Shown here: in pieces, positions 40,388 through 49,376 of the stretch | How positions within the stretch are numbered: position 1 is the first letter of the stretch | Layout: the number at the start of each line of letters is the position of its first letter | Origin: Bacteriovoracaceae bacterium | GTDB taxonomy: Bacteria; Bdellovibrionota; Bacteriovoracia; Bacteriovoracales; Bacteriovoracaceae | Length of the DNA: 64,000 nucleotides | Reading direction: 5' to 3' | Assembly: GCA_016784965.1 (NCBI GenBank) | Contig: JADHTQ010000005.1 | Span: 59,652 to 123,651 of the forward strand | The notes under the pieces: generated by a model | The model's input: the letters and a program-made list of their open reading frames with translations, nothing else | Database searches by the model: none | Told to the model about the DNA's origin: nothing | Translations under genes and position numbers: made by a program

Positions 40388-41749
40388 CTAATCCAATTCT
40401 TTTTGGACACACTCTTGCATTTTTGTACACAACGACTTGTTTAACTCTTCACTTTCACTTTCAATCATAATTCGAAGTAAGTTTTCAGTGCCAGAGTAGC
40501 GCAAAATCATTCTCCCCATATCCCCCAGTGTTTGTTCAATTTCTTTAACCATGTTTTGAATTGGGGCAAATGTATCTAGTGGTGGTTTTGATTTTACTAC
40601 AACATTCCTTAGAATTTGAGGAAAAAGTTTAACATTTTTTGTTAGCTCATGTAGGGGAGTCTTGTAAAACTTCATACATTCAACTGTTTTTAGTGCACTT
40701 AAGATACCATCTCCAGTTGTAGAGTGGGTCTTTAGAATAATATGGCCCGAGGGTTCTCCCCCCAAAATGGCCCCATTGGTGCGCATATATTCCATAATGT
40801 AGCGGTCACCAACTTTTACTCGGGCAAATTTTAGTCCAAGTGATTTAATAAAGTGTTCAAGGCCTAAGTTTGACATAACTGTTCCCACAACAGTATCGCC
40901 AACTTTAAGCTCACCCTCTGCGAGCATTTTTTTGGCAAAAAGACCAATTAGTTGATCTCCATCTACTACCTTTCCTAAAGCATCAATGACTACAAGTCTA
41001 TCTGCATCTCCATCGAGACAAAAACCAATGTCTGCTCTAAACCTTAAAATTTCATCCTGGCACAGTGAGGGATGTAATGAGCCACATTTGTTATTGATAT
41101 TAATTCCATCTGGATCGACATGGATGGGAAAAACTTCTGCCCCAAGCTCTGAAAAGATCATAGGCCCAACTTTATAACCTGCACCATTTGCGCAGTCAAT
41201 AACAACGCGCATGTCGTCCATGCTATAGTTGGGATTAAAGGTCGACTTTACGTGGACGACATATCGGCCTACTACTTCATCAAGTCTCATAGCTTTGCCT
41301 AGATCTGGACCCGTTTGCATGGGGACAATATCTGGGTTTAAGATCATATCTTCTAATTGTAGTTCGACTTCGTCGGGCAGCTTATATCCGCGACCATCAA
41401 ATATTTTGATACCGTTATCGGAGTAGGCATTATGGGAAGCTGAAATCACCACTCCCGCATCGGCCCGCATAGATCCCGTTACAAATGCAACACCTGGAGT
41501 AGGCAAGGGGCCAGTCAAGATGACTTTACCGCCCTGAGAACACACACCCGCAGAAAATGCCTGCTCTAACATGTAGCAGCTTCTTCTAGTATCTTTGCCA
41601 ACAATAATGAGTGGTCTTTTATGTTTTTTTGACTGTAGTTGGAAATGGTGGGTGACTGCTCTGCCTAGGGCCATTGCAATTTCACAAGTCATGGGGTGTT
41701 TATTTGCCATGCCACGTATTCCATCTGTACCAAATAGTTTTCTTTCCAC
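40388..41749 (-). CDS. glmM: Phosphoglucosamine mutase
   Basis: 453 residues from a GTG start (Met-Glu-Arg-Lys-Leu-Phe-Gly-Thr-Asp-Gly-Ile-Arg-Gly). It converts glucosamine 6-phosphate to glucosamine 1-phosphate for UDP-GlcNAc and peptidoglycan. Motifs: phosphoserine loop Ile-Ser-Ala-Ser-His-Asn, metal loop Asp-Gly-Asp-Ala-Asp-Arg, sugar loop Gly-Gly-Glu-Pro-Ser-Gly-His and phosphate site Arg-Tyr-Ser-Gly-Thr-Glu-Asn. It heads the glmM-pdxJ-nnr operon. The amino-sugar operon at 26.8 kb would feed the same metabolite pool. Confidence 0.97.
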   Translation of the reverse strand: MERKLFGTDGIRGMANKHPMTCEIAMALGRAVTHHFQLQSKKHKRPLIIVGKDTRRSCYMLEQAFSAGVCSQGGKVILTGPLPTPGVAFVTGSMRADAGVVISASHNAYSDNGIKIFDGRGYKLPDEVELQLEDMILNPDIVPMQTGPDLGKAMRLDEVVGRYVVHVKSTFNPNYSMDDMRVVIDCANGAGYKVGPMIFSELGAEVFPIHVDPDGININNKCGSLHPSLCQDEILRFRADIGFCLDGDADRLVVIDALGKVVDGDQLIGLFAKKMLAEGELKVGDTVVGTVMSNLGLEHFIKSLGLKFARVKVGDRYIMEYMRTNGAILGGEPSGHIILKTHSTTGDGILSALKTVECMKFYKTPLHELTKNVKLFPQILRNVVVKSKPPLDTFAPIQNMVKEIEQTLGDMGRMILRYSGTENLLRIMIESESEELNKSLCTKMQECVQKELD

Positions 41750-41846
41750 GTTAAAACCTCGTTTATTTTAAAAAAATTGACTACTTGTAAAATACACCCT
41801 CACTTATGGATTGACAAAATTAATTCAAGGGGGCACTTTAGCCTAT

Positions 41847-42281
41847 ATGAAGTTTAAGACCATAGAGATTCCCACTAGGGGAGAGAGATTTTATAATATT
41901 ACTGGCCAGGTACAGGTGGCCTTAACTGAGTTGTTGGGTCAATTGCACGGCAGTAGCAGATCGGGGATGCTTTTTTTAGTTAACTTACACACCAGTTGTG
42001 GCCTAACTATTAATGAAGCTTTTGAAGATAGTGCATCTAGTGATATGGAGAGTTTTTTAAAACACGTTGCTTCACGAGAAATGAAGTTTATTACCCATAC
42101 CACAGAAGGTGCTGATGACTCACCATCACACATGAAGTCAATGCTTCTACAACAATCTTTGGCGTTTATTGTTGATAATAATGAATTAATAATGGGCCAG
42201 TGGCAAGGGATCTATTTAGCAGAATTTCGCGATAGCCCAAAGTCTAGAAAAGTGCTTTTAAAGTTTATCCCAGATTCTTAG
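41847..42281 (+). CDS. UPF0047 / YjbQ family protein
   Basis: 144 residues from the ATG at 41847; an in-frame TTG 12 codons upstream would add residues not seen in the family. Motifs: Leu-His-Thr-Ser-Cys-Gly-Leu-Thr-Ile-Asn-Glu, His-x-Lys-Ser-Met-Leu and Gly-Gln-Trp-Gln-Gly-Ile-Tyr-Leu-Ala-Glu-Phe, all hallmarks of UPF0047. E. coli YjbQ has weak thiamine-phosphate synthase activity; the main role is unclear. Its stop interlocks with the convergent regulator gene. Confidence 0.9.
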   Translation: MKFKTIEIPTRGERFYNITGQVQVALTELLGQLHGSSRSGMLFLVNLHTSCGLTINEAFEDSASSDMESFLKHVASREMKFITHTTEGADDSPSHMKSMLLQQSLAFIVDNNELIMGQWQGIYLAEFRDSPKSRKVLLKFIPDS

Positions 42282-44257
42282 GCAGCTTTCTTTTTGTCTT
42301 CTTTTTCCACGCTTTGTTTTTGAATGCTTACGACATTACTCTCTTTGTTTAAGTTCTCTAAAATACTACTACTGAGTTGGAGCTTCTTGCGCAAGGCCTC
42401 CCGGCTGATCCCCATTGCCTTGGCAGTTTGAGATTTATTGCCGTGGTGTCTTTTAATTTCTGCAAAAATCATCTCTCGCTCAACCAAAGCGACTCGATCT
42501 TTAAGTGGGATTTTAAAGTCACTGACAAAGTCCACTTCACCAAACATTCTTCTTTTGGCATCTATATCGAACATTGGAGTTACTACCGATTCTAACTCCT
42601 TTTTGCTAATAGTGTGTTTTTTAGGGTTATAAAGCACCAATCTACCCATACAAATTTTTAACTCTTGCATATTGCCAGGCCAATCATACTGCTTTAAAAC
42701 TTCCATTGCCTCAGGGGCAATTGCTTTTAGTAAAAATCCTTGGTTGCGACATTCAAGCCTCAGAAAGTGCTCTACCAATGCTTCAATGTCATTTATCCTT
42801 TTGCGTAGAGGTTCAACCTTGATATAAGCTTGGCTAAGGAGTTCGTATAGCTCTTTGTTAAAGACACCATCTTCGACCAGTGCCCCCAAATCTTCAGACG
42901 TCGTTGCCAGTATTTTAACATTGACGGGTCCTCCACCATTTGGCAGCTCTTTTTGGGCCAAACATTTAAGTAGTTCTAACTGAGTAGCGTAGGAGAGTTT
43001 ACTAACTTCTTTTAAGACCAGTGTTCCAAATTGACAGTTTTTTAACTTGCACTTATCAGATGATGAATCAAATAAAAATGAATCGATTTTTTCTTCACTC
43101 CAAGCACCACACTCTAAAATATCATAGGGGTGTAATCCTCTTTTGCCCTCATAGTGCAAAATTCTAGCATATAGAGATTTTCCCACGCCGTGCTCACCTG
43201 CTATTAAAACTGGGTCATCGAGATCTTTGACTTTTAAAATTGCTTTTCTAAGCTCAGAGGTGTGAGAGTCTTTACCTATGAATACATAGGGTCTATCAAA
43301 TGGCGTACTAAATTTTCTAATTTGAGAAGAATCTGAAATGGGGTTGTAGGTGTGAAACACTGAAGAAAAAACAAGTGCTAAAACTTTCATGGTTTTTTCA
43401 TCTTCCACGGTAAAGCGATCTTGGTTTCTTTTGTTTAGCACTTCAATAACACCAATAATTTTATCCTCAAAATTATTTATGGGATAACAAATAATTGATT
43501 TAGTTTTAAAACCAAAATGCTTATCAAACCTTCCGTTAAATCGGGAGCGGTCAGTCCTGGTGTCAATGTTTAACGCCACACCTGTGGTGAAAACGGTACC
43601 TGCAATACCTGAGCGGTAATCAAATTTTAACTCGTCTTTTTTTACACCCATTGCACTTAGGGCCTCAAGTTGATTAGTTTCAGGATTTATTAAAAAAACA
43701 GATGCCCTTTGGGCATTCAAAACTCGGGCAACTTCTTCTACCATATTGTCAATAAAGCCATCTCTATCGCCGAAATAGGTCATGTCATTAAATAGAGTCA
43801 AAAGTAGTGAAAACATTTCAAAGCCATCGGAGGATTTAGTGTATTTTTCTCGAAGAGCAGAATCCGTTAGACAGTTTCTGGCCCGCTCGGCAGTAAAGCT
43901 TAGTACGTAATGCTCTAAAAATTTTGCGATTTTTTGATCTTCATCCAGCTCTACACCGTAAATAATCTCTGCATCAGAAATTGATGGGGAAAATGCCCGT
44001 ACAACTCTGCCAGTAAGGTCGAGGTGCAATTTTTTAAATTGGAGTGAGATATTCATTTCAGTGCCCACTGAAACTCGCTCATAACTAGAAAATCCAAGAC
44101 CTGTTACACTGATATCGACCAGGTTGGCATCTTCAATATAGGAGTATTTACCCGACTCATCGGACCTCTCGATTAGAAAGCGCAACTCATCTGCTTTTTC
44201 TACAGGAATTCTAAAGGACTGGTAAAACTTGAATTCCGAAAAACTTTTTAAAATCAT
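42278..44257 (-). CDS. PilZ - GAF - AAA+ - Fis-type HTH regulator lacking the sigma-54 contact loop
   Basis: 659 residues. About 1-125: PilZ-like domain with Asp-Ile-Ser-Val-Thr-Gly-Leu-Gly, suggesting cyclic di-GMP binding although a clear Arg-x3-Arg is not seen. About 150-325: GAF domain. About 345-580: NtrC-type AAA+ domain with Walker A Gly-Glu-His-Gly-Val-Gly-Lys-Ser, but the GAFTGA loop is absent and Walker B reads Val-Leu-Lys-Glu, losing the Asp. About 605-640: Fis-type HTH (Asn-Lys-Ser-Gln-Thr-Ala-Lys-Ala-Met-Gly-Ile-Ser). It therefore probably binds DNA without activating sigma-54 polymerase. GGAGG precedes the ATG. Confidence 0.85.
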   Translation of the reverse strand: MILKSFSEFKFYQSFRIPVEKADELRFLIERSDESGKYSYIEDANLVDISVTGLGFSSYERVSVGTEMNISLQFKKLHLDLTGRVVRAFSPSISDAEIIYGVELDEDQKIAKFLEHYVLSFTAERARNCLTDSALREKYTKSSDGFEMFSLLLTLFNDMTYFGDRDGFIDNMVEEVARVLNAQRASVFLINPETNQLEALSAMGVKKDELKFDYRSGIAGTVFTTGVALNIDTRTDRSRFNGRFDKHFGFKTKSIICYPINNFEDKIIGVIEVLNKRNQDRFTVEDEKTMKVLALVFSSVFHTYNPISDSSQIRKFSTPFDRPYVFIGKDSHTSELRKAILKVKDLDDPVLIAGEHGVGKSLYARILHYEGKRGLHPYDILECGAWSEEKIDSFLFDSSSDKCKLKNCQFGTLVLKEVSKLSYATQLELLKCLAQKELPNGGGPVNVKILATTSEDLGALVEDGVFNKELYELLSQAYIKVEPLRKRINDIEALVEHFLRLECRNQGFLLKAIAPEAMEVLKQYDWPGNMQELKICMGRLVLYNPKKHTISKKELESVVTPMFDIDAKRRMFGEVDFVSDFKIPLKDRVALVEREMIFAEIKRHHGNKSQTAKAMGISREALRKKLQLSSSILENLNKESNVVSIQKQSVEKEDKKKAA

Positions 44258-44351
44258 GACATACCTCCGGCATAAGGCATTTCGGTATTTTTTGAGATTT
44301 GTTTACAGTTTATTCATAGAATATAGCTATAGGGTGGGTACTGATATGATT

Positions 44352-45374
44352 TCAATTGTTTATAAGGGCAATATCTTTATTTCTTAGATCTAATAAGATT
44401 GCAGAGTAGAGTGACTCTTGGAATAATCCCCAAAAATATTCATGCTTGTGGGGGTCAGAATTTGGTAACTCAAGTGTATAGGTTGGAATATTGCGCTCAT
44501 TTCCCGCCCAGTTCCCTAAACTGCCGGGAAAAAAGGGGTAATCTTTTACGTTGTAACCATTGGCCAGATTGCTCATTTGGATCAGAAGTTTACTGGCCAA
44601 GCTAGCAACGACACTTTTGCCCTTCATATCCTCTGGTCCATCGTAGTCCAATAGAGTTAGAGGTGAGTGAACTGCGATGATTTTATCGGGACGATACCTC
44701 TTTATGAGATTCATTTGAAAAACAACTGACGGTTCACTCGCTGGGTGTTTTCCTGGATAGCGTCTTTTATCCCTGCGATATCTTCTCTTCCACAGTCTTA
44801 ATGCATCTTTTGCCCAGTCTCGGGTAGGGAAATTGCGGTTTATATCAACACCGTTGGCATTAGTTCTTGTGGGTCTTCTTATAAAAAAAGAATCAGGATT
44901 TACAATGGGAGCGATAACCACCATTCTATCTCTATAGTACTTTTGATTTTTTTCCATATACAAGATGAGGTCATAACACAGTTTGACCGGGGTGATTTCA
45001 TCGCCATGTATTCCACAGAAAAAAAAGGTTGTATCCTTGTGATCTTTTTTATGCTCTTTTTCATCGCCGTAGGCCATCCATATCAAGGGATCTCCCTTCA
45101 CAGAGTTTCGTACATGGTGCCAGGCAAGTTTATGGCAATTGCTTTTTCCCCACCTATATTTTTTAAATTTTTTCTCCACTTTATTACAATATTTTTTAAC
45201 TTTAGCAGAGAGGTAAGGCTTTTTTAATTTGCGTTTTTTGCGTTCAATCTTGGAGATGGCCTTGATGATTTTTTTAGCTTCTGATTTAATTTGTGCTGTG
45301 GTATCTTGGCCGCTACCTGCGTAAGGCAGAAAAGTTATGAAAAAGAAAGTAAACAACAGTGTGAAGCGACGCAT
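44352..45374 (-). CDS. M14-family zinc carboxypeptidase, exported
   Basis: 340 residues with a signal peptide (cleavage near residue 20-22). The zinc and catalytic set is complete: Gly-Ile-His-Gly-Asp-Glu (His123, Glu126), Asn-Ala-Asn-Gly-Val-Asp-Ile-Asn-Arg-Asn-Phe-Pro, Val-His-Ser-Pro (His236) and Leu-Glu-Leu-Pro (Glu302). This subgroup includes murein-peptide amidases such as MpaA, so peptidoglycan peptides in the periplasm are a likely substrate. The start of the mature part is very Lys-rich. It is divergent from the RimK-like gene. Confidence 0.85.
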   Translation of the reverse strand: MRRFTLLFTFFFITFLPYAGSGQDTTAQIKSEAKKIIKAISKIERKKRKLKKPYLSAKVKKYCNKVEKKFKKYRWGKSNCHKLAWHHVRNSVKGDPLIWMAYGDEKEHKKDHKDTTFFFCGIHGDEITPVKLCYDLILYMEKNQKYYRDRMVVIAPIVNPDSFFIRRPTRTNANGVDINRNFPTRDWAKDALRLWKRRYRRDKRRYPGKHPASEPSVVFQMNLIKRYRPDKIIAVHSPLTLLDYDGPEDMKGKSVVASLASKLLIQMSNLANGYNVKDYPFFPGSLGNWAGNERNIPTYTLELPNSDPHKHEYFWGLFQESLYSAILLDLRNKDIALINN

Positions 45375-45446
45375 AACAGGCTTTGGTTAATTGTACATAT
45401 ACACAGTTATTTTTAATAAAGACAATATGGTAAGGCAATAGTTTTT

Positions 45447-46337
45447 ATGAACTTTTTTATTTTATGCGAAAATTTACAACTTTACAGTGCAAAGCGTCTG
45501 GTGGAAGAGGCCAGCAAGCTTGGCATAGATACCACTTTCATCAATCCATACAGGTATCATTTAAACCTTTTACCGACCTCTGGTATGCGAAAAGACACAC
45601 ATTGTGGAGACCTTGTCTTTCATCGTACTACCGGTATACGTTTTGATGATTTTGATTTGGCTATCAGCTTTGATATGGAACAAAGAGGAGCAAAAGTTGT
45701 CAATTCCCCCTCAAAGTTATTAAAGTTTCGAGATAAACAACTACAAACTGTTTTTTTGCACAATCAGCAAATTAAGCATATTCCAAGTTTTAGTTTCAGA
45801 GGTCCCCCACAAAACGAACACTACGAACAAATTAATGAATATATGAAAAGCTTAAGCTTACCAAATGGTAGACAATCGTTTGTGGTTAAAACTATTCGTG
45901 GAAATCAAGGAATTGGGGTCAACCTTATCAACGGCCTAGAATCCCTTAAAAGTTTATTGGAAACCTTTCATGCCCTAAGGGATCAACAATTTATCATTCA
46001 GCCATACTTAAGGTCACCTGAGGAGTACCGCCTTTTAATTGTAAAAGGTGAAATCATGGGCATTGTAAAAAAGGATACAAGTGATGACACTTTTCGAAAC
46101 AATGCAAAAAGAAACACCAACGCAAAATACTTAAGTAGCAGCTCCCTTTCTAAAGAGATAGTTGACTTGGCCTTTAAAGTATATAACAGCATCGATTGTT
46201 TTTATGCGGGAATTGATATTCTTGTTAGTGATGGTAAATTATTTGTCTTGGAGCTGAATATGGTCCCGGGGTTTATGCAATTAGAAGAGCTTTCAGGAAT
46301 CAATATTGCCAAAGAATTACTGGTGCGTGGCCTTTAA
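45447..46337 (+). CDS. RimK-like ATP-grasp ligase
   Basis: 296 residues. ATP-grasp features: Phe-Val-Val-Lys-Thr-Ile-Arg-Gly-Asn-Gln-Gly-Ile-Gly-Val (nucleotide lysine and glycine loop, about residues 148-162), a Gln-Pro-Tyr hinge, and Leu-Glu-Leu-Asn-Met-Val-Pro-Gly-Phe near 270 with the metal Glu and Asn. RimK enzymes add glutamate to proteins or form short peptide bonds on small molecules. It stands alone between M14 and fabH; substrate unknown. Confidence 0.85.
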   Translation: MNFFILCENLQLYSAKRLVEEASKLGIDTTFINPYRYHLNLLPTSGMRKDTHCGDLVFHRTTGIRFDDFDLAISFDMEQRGAKVVNSPSKLLKFRDKQLQTVFLHNQQIKHIPSFSFRGPPQNEHYEQINEYMKSLSLPNGRQSFVVKTIRGNQGIGVNLINGLESLKSLLETFHALRDQQFIIQPYLRSPEEYRLLIVKGEIMGIVKKDTSDDTFRNNAKRNTNAKYLSSSSLSKEIVDLAFKVYNSIDCFYAGIDILVSDGKLFVLELNMVPGFMQLEELSGINIAKELLVRGL

Positions 46338-46405
46338 CAAATTTGGATAACTTAAAAAAGCATGTTAAGATATTAACACTTTAGGTAAGTTGATAAAGGA
46401 TTATT

Positions 46406-47416
46406 ATGAGAAGAAGTAAAATTACAGGGATGGGGTCTTATGTTCCCCCTAGAGTCGTGGCCAATATTGATCTAGAAAAGTTAATGGATACCTCAGATGA
46501 GTGGATTACTCAAAGAACTGGCATCAAGACGAGACATTGGGCCAGTGACGATGTGGGTAACTCTGATTTAGGTCTTGAGGCTTCTAATATCGCTATAGAA
46601 AATGCAGGTATCAAAAAAGAAGATATTGATATGATCATCTATGCCACAATTAGTGGTGACTATGATTTTCCAGGTACTGGATGTTTTTTACAGGCCAAAA
46701 TGGAGCTGCCGGATATACCTATTTTTGATATAAAGCAGCAATGTACTGGTTTCATTTATGCTCTTTCTATGGCAGACATGTATGTTAGGCAGGGGGACTT
46801 TAAAAATATTTTGATTGTGGGCGCTGAGCTGCAGTCCAAGGCCTTGGATAAAAGTACTAAAGGGAGAGATATCAGTGTGCTCTTTGGCGATGGAGCCGGA
46901 GCTGTGGTAGTCAGTGCAACTGATATAAATGATGAAAAAAATGATCCCTATATTTACTCTACGCACCTACATACCAATGGCCAATTTGCAGATAAGCTAT
47001 GTTGTCCAGCACCTGGTACCGCACTTGGACCTGAGCGCATGTCCCAAACTTTAATTGATAAAGGGCTTCATTTTCCAGTTATGCATGGAAAGGTAGTTTT
47101 TGTTCATGCCGTAAAAAAAATGACAGAAACCATTTGTGAATGCCTAAGCGCCAATAATTTAAAAATGGAAGACATCGATATGTTTTTCTTTCACCAAGCT
47201 AATATGAGAATTAATGATGCTGTCGGTGAGAAACTAGAAATCCCCGCAGAAAAGATTTTCAATACTGTCCAAAAATATGGCAATACTACTGCTGCTACCA
47301 TTCCACTTGGTATGCATGATGCCATGAAAGAGGGTAAGTTAAAAGAGGGAATGCTAGTTGCTACTGCAGCTTTTGGCGGTGGATTTACTTGGGGATCTGC
47401 CATCTTTCGACTATAA
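46406..47416 (+). CDS. 3-oxoacyl-ACP synthase III family (FabH-like)
   Basis: 336 residues. The catalytic triad is visible: Cys113 (Gln-Gln-Cys-Thr-Gly-Phe), His263 (Phe-Phe-His-Gln-Ala-Asn) and Asn293 (Gly-Asn-Thr-Thr-Ala-Ala). FabH condenses acetyl-CoA with malonyl-ACP to start fatty-acid synthesis; relatives such as OleA-type or branched-chain starters share the fold. No other fab genes are adjacent, so a secondary FabH-like role is possible. AAGG precedes the ATG; the next gene starts 7 bases after its stop. Confidence 0.9.
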   Translation: MRRSKITGMGSYVPPRVVANIDLEKLMDTSDEWITQRTGIKTRHWASDDVGNSDLGLEASNIAIENAGIKKEDIDMIIYATISGDYDFPGTGCFLQAKMELPDIPIFDIKQQCTGFIYALSMADMYVRQGDFKNILIVGAELQSKALDKSTKGRDISVLFGDGAGAVVVSATDINDEKNDPYIYSTHLHTNGQFADKLCCPAPGTALGPERMSQTLIDKGLHFPVMHGKVVFVHAVKKMTETICECLSANNLKMEDIDMFFFHQANMRINDAVGEKLEIPAEKIFNTVQKYGNTTAATIPLGMHDAMKEGKLKEGMLVATAAFGGGFTWGSAIFRL

Positions 47417-47422
47417 ATTGTT

Positions 47423-48013
47423 ATGGATTTTCAAATTGCAATTGAGACATTTGTAAAATATTTAAGCCAGCTGCATCCTCTGGACCCACAAATCCAGCAG
47501 TTAGTTAGCAAACTTCTATGGGTGCGCACTTTCAAAAAAGGTGAAATTTTTATTAAAGATGGAGAAGTGGCCAAGGAATTTGGATTTATTATCAAGGGCT
47601 TGGCAAGAGGATACTATTTAACAAAGGATCGAGTAGAGCTGACTAAAAGCATATGGTGGGAAGGCCATTTTATGAGTAGTTACCGCTCACTGCTTTTAAA
47701 TAAACCCTCAAATCACTATGTACAGGCCCTTGAAGAGACGACTTGTTTGATGGCCGCTTGGAGCGATTTTGTCGATATTGCAAAGGGCAATTATTCCCTA
47801 CAAGTGATACTTAAAAAAATAAATGAACAGCAGTATTTAGAAAAGGAAGAGCGCGAATATCAATTTATGACGATGTCTTTAATTGAACGATATAGAGCAC
47901 TTTTGGAGCAAAACCCAGGTATTGAAAAAAGAATTCCTCAACTCTATTTGGCATCCTATTTAGGTACCACCCCGAGCTCTCTTAGTCGGGCAATTCGCTT
48001 AGGGACCAGTTGA
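47423..48013 (+). CDS. Crp/Fnr-type cyclic-nucleotide-binding regulator
   Basis: 196 residues. Residues about 20-130 form a cNMP-binding beta roll (Phe-Lys-Lys-Gly-Glu-Ile-Phe-Ile-Lys-Asp-Gly, then Phe-Ile-Ile-Lys-Gly-Leu-Ala-Arg-Gly). The Arg-containing phosphate cassette of true cAMP binders is not evident, so the ligand may differ. The C-terminus (about 150-196) has a short winged-helix-like segment: Ala-Ser-Tyr-Leu-Gly-Thr-Thr-Pro-Ser-Ser-Leu-Ser-Arg. It sits between fabH and truD, overlapping truD by 4 bases. Confidence 0.8.
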   Translation: MDFQIAIETFVKYLSQLHPLDPQIQQLVSKLLWVRTFKKGEIFIKDGEVAKEFGFIIKGLARGYYLTKDRVELTKSIWWEGHFMSSYRSLLLNKPSNHYVQALEETTCLMAAWSDFVDIAKGNYSLQVILKKINEQQYLEKEEREYQFMTMSLIERYRALLEQNPGIEKRIPQLYLASYLGTTPSSLSRAIRLGTS

Positions 48014-48969
48014 AACTACCATATCTAACTAAAAATTTACCGCGGTTTATAGGCGAAATAAAAGTGCTACCAGAGCACTTTGAGGTAGAAGAAGTACCAC
48101 TATATCCTGCGTGTGGTGAGGGCCAACATATCTATGTAAATGTGACGCGAAAAAATTATAATACCAAAGAAATTGCTTTTAGCTTGAAGAAGCTGTTTTG
48201 TGTTTCAGAGTGTGACGTAGGTTGTGCAGGGCTGAAAGATAAAAACGCCCAAGCAACTCAGACCTTCTCTTTGTCACTGGGGGTGACATACGAGCAAGAT
48301 AGGGCAGTTGAGCTGATCAATAAAAATCTGCCGGACCTTACCATTAACTGGGTTTTACGTCACAAAAACAAGCTAAAGACAGGCCACTTGTTGGGCAATA
48401 AATTCAAAATTTTGGTCACCACTGATGATCCACAAGCTCTAAAAAAGAGCAACGATATCTATCAACAGCTAGGGGGCATTGGCTTTGCCAACTACTTTGG
48501 TCCTCAAAGATTTGGGAGCAAGGGGGATAATGCAATTAACGGCAAAGAGATTCTTCTGGGAAATAAGAAAAAATCAAAAAAGACTGCAAGCTTTCTTCTG
48601 AGTGCTTACCAGTCCTATTTGTTTAATCTATGGCTTGCTCAACGTATCACGGATGAACTGTATGATGAACAGGTGGAGGGAGATGTTTATCATGGCAGTC
48701 GTGATGAAAAAATTTATACAGGGCCTATCTTTGGTCCAAAAATGATTGAAGCTCAAAGCATAGAGAAGTTAAGGGAAGAGTCAATTTTAACAAAAGAGGA
48801 AGTAACAATTAATCACTTCAAAAGATGTCACTGTGCAGGAGGACGTAGAATTGCTAAACTAAAAATCCCCGACTTACAAGTTAAACAAATGGCGAGAGGC
48901 CTATCATTTACTTTCTTTTTACCCAAAGGGGCGTACGCAACAAGTGTGCTAAGAGAATTTCTTGTTTAA
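48010..48969 (+). CDS. truD: tRNA pseudouridine(13) synthase TruD
   Basis: 319 residues from a TTG start that overlaps the previous stop (TTGA, 48010-48013). Motifs: Phe-Glu-Val-Glu-Glu near the start, Ala-Gly-Leu-Lys-Asp-Lys-Asn-Ala-Gln-Ala-Thr-Gln with the catalytic Asp, and Gly-Phe-Ala-Asn-Tyr-Phe-Gly-Pro-Gln-Arg-Phe-Gly. It makes pseudouridine at position 13 of tRNA-Glu. Slightly shorter than E. coli TruD. Confidence 0.95.
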   Translation: MKLPYLTKNLPRFIGEIKVLPEHFEVEEVPLYPACGEGQHIYVNVTRKNYNTKEIAFSLKKLFCVSECDVGCAGLKDKNAQATQTFSLSLGVTYEQDRAVELINKNLPDLTINWVLRHKNKLKTGHLLGNKFKILVTTDDPQALKKSNDIYQQLGGIGFANYFGPQRFGSKGDNAINGKEILLGNKKKSKKTASFLLSAYQSYLFNLWLAQRITDELYDEQVEGDVYHGSRDEKIYTGPIFGPKMIEAQSIEKLREESILTKEEVTINHFKRCHCAGGRRIAKLKIPDLQVKQMARGLSFTFFLPKGAYATSVLREFLV

Positions 48970-48988
48970 GATCTACTTTAAAAAAAAT

Positions 48989-49306
48989 CTATTTCTTTGC
49001 TTTTTTAGATCGACCAGCTAAAAAGCTTGCACCAAAAACTGCACCCGCAAGGCCACCAGCAACAGGAGCTGACATTGCTAAAGCTGAAGCAACAAATGGT
49101 AGCGCAATTGCACCAGCTGCCGCAGGAACTGCAACGGTTAGAGTCTTTTTGATTGTACCTTTTTTAGGTTTCTTATCTTCTACTTTTTTAACAACTGGCT
49201 TCTTTTCTTCAGCCTTTTTAGTATTAGCTTTTTCTTCAATCTCGTCTAGCCAGATTTTTCTTTGTTTTTTAGGTTCTGTAGTGGAAGTGGTGTCGTTGGT
49301 TAACAT
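48989..49306 (-). CDS. Small Lys-rich protein with hydrophobic Ala/Gly segment
   Basis: 105 residues. The first half is Lys/Glu-rich with Val-Lys-Lys-Val-Glu-Asp-Lys-Lys-Pro repeats; residues about 57-97 are Ala/Gly/Val-rich and could be a membrane hairpin; the end is Ser-Lys-Lys-Ala-Lys-Lys. AAGGAG precedes the ATG. No family recognised; an inner-membrane-associated or DNA-associated histone-like tail are both conceivable. Confidence 0.65.
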   Translation of the reverse strand: MLTNDTTSTTEPKKQRKIWLDEIEEKANTKKAEEKKPVVKKVEDKKPKKGTIKKTLTVAVPAAAGAIALPFVASALAMSAPVAGGLAGAVFGASFLAGRSKKAKK

Positions 49307-49376
49307 ATGAACTCCTTAATAATTAAATATAGAAAGTACTGGAATATCTCCGATAAGAATCAATTTGGCAAGAGAA

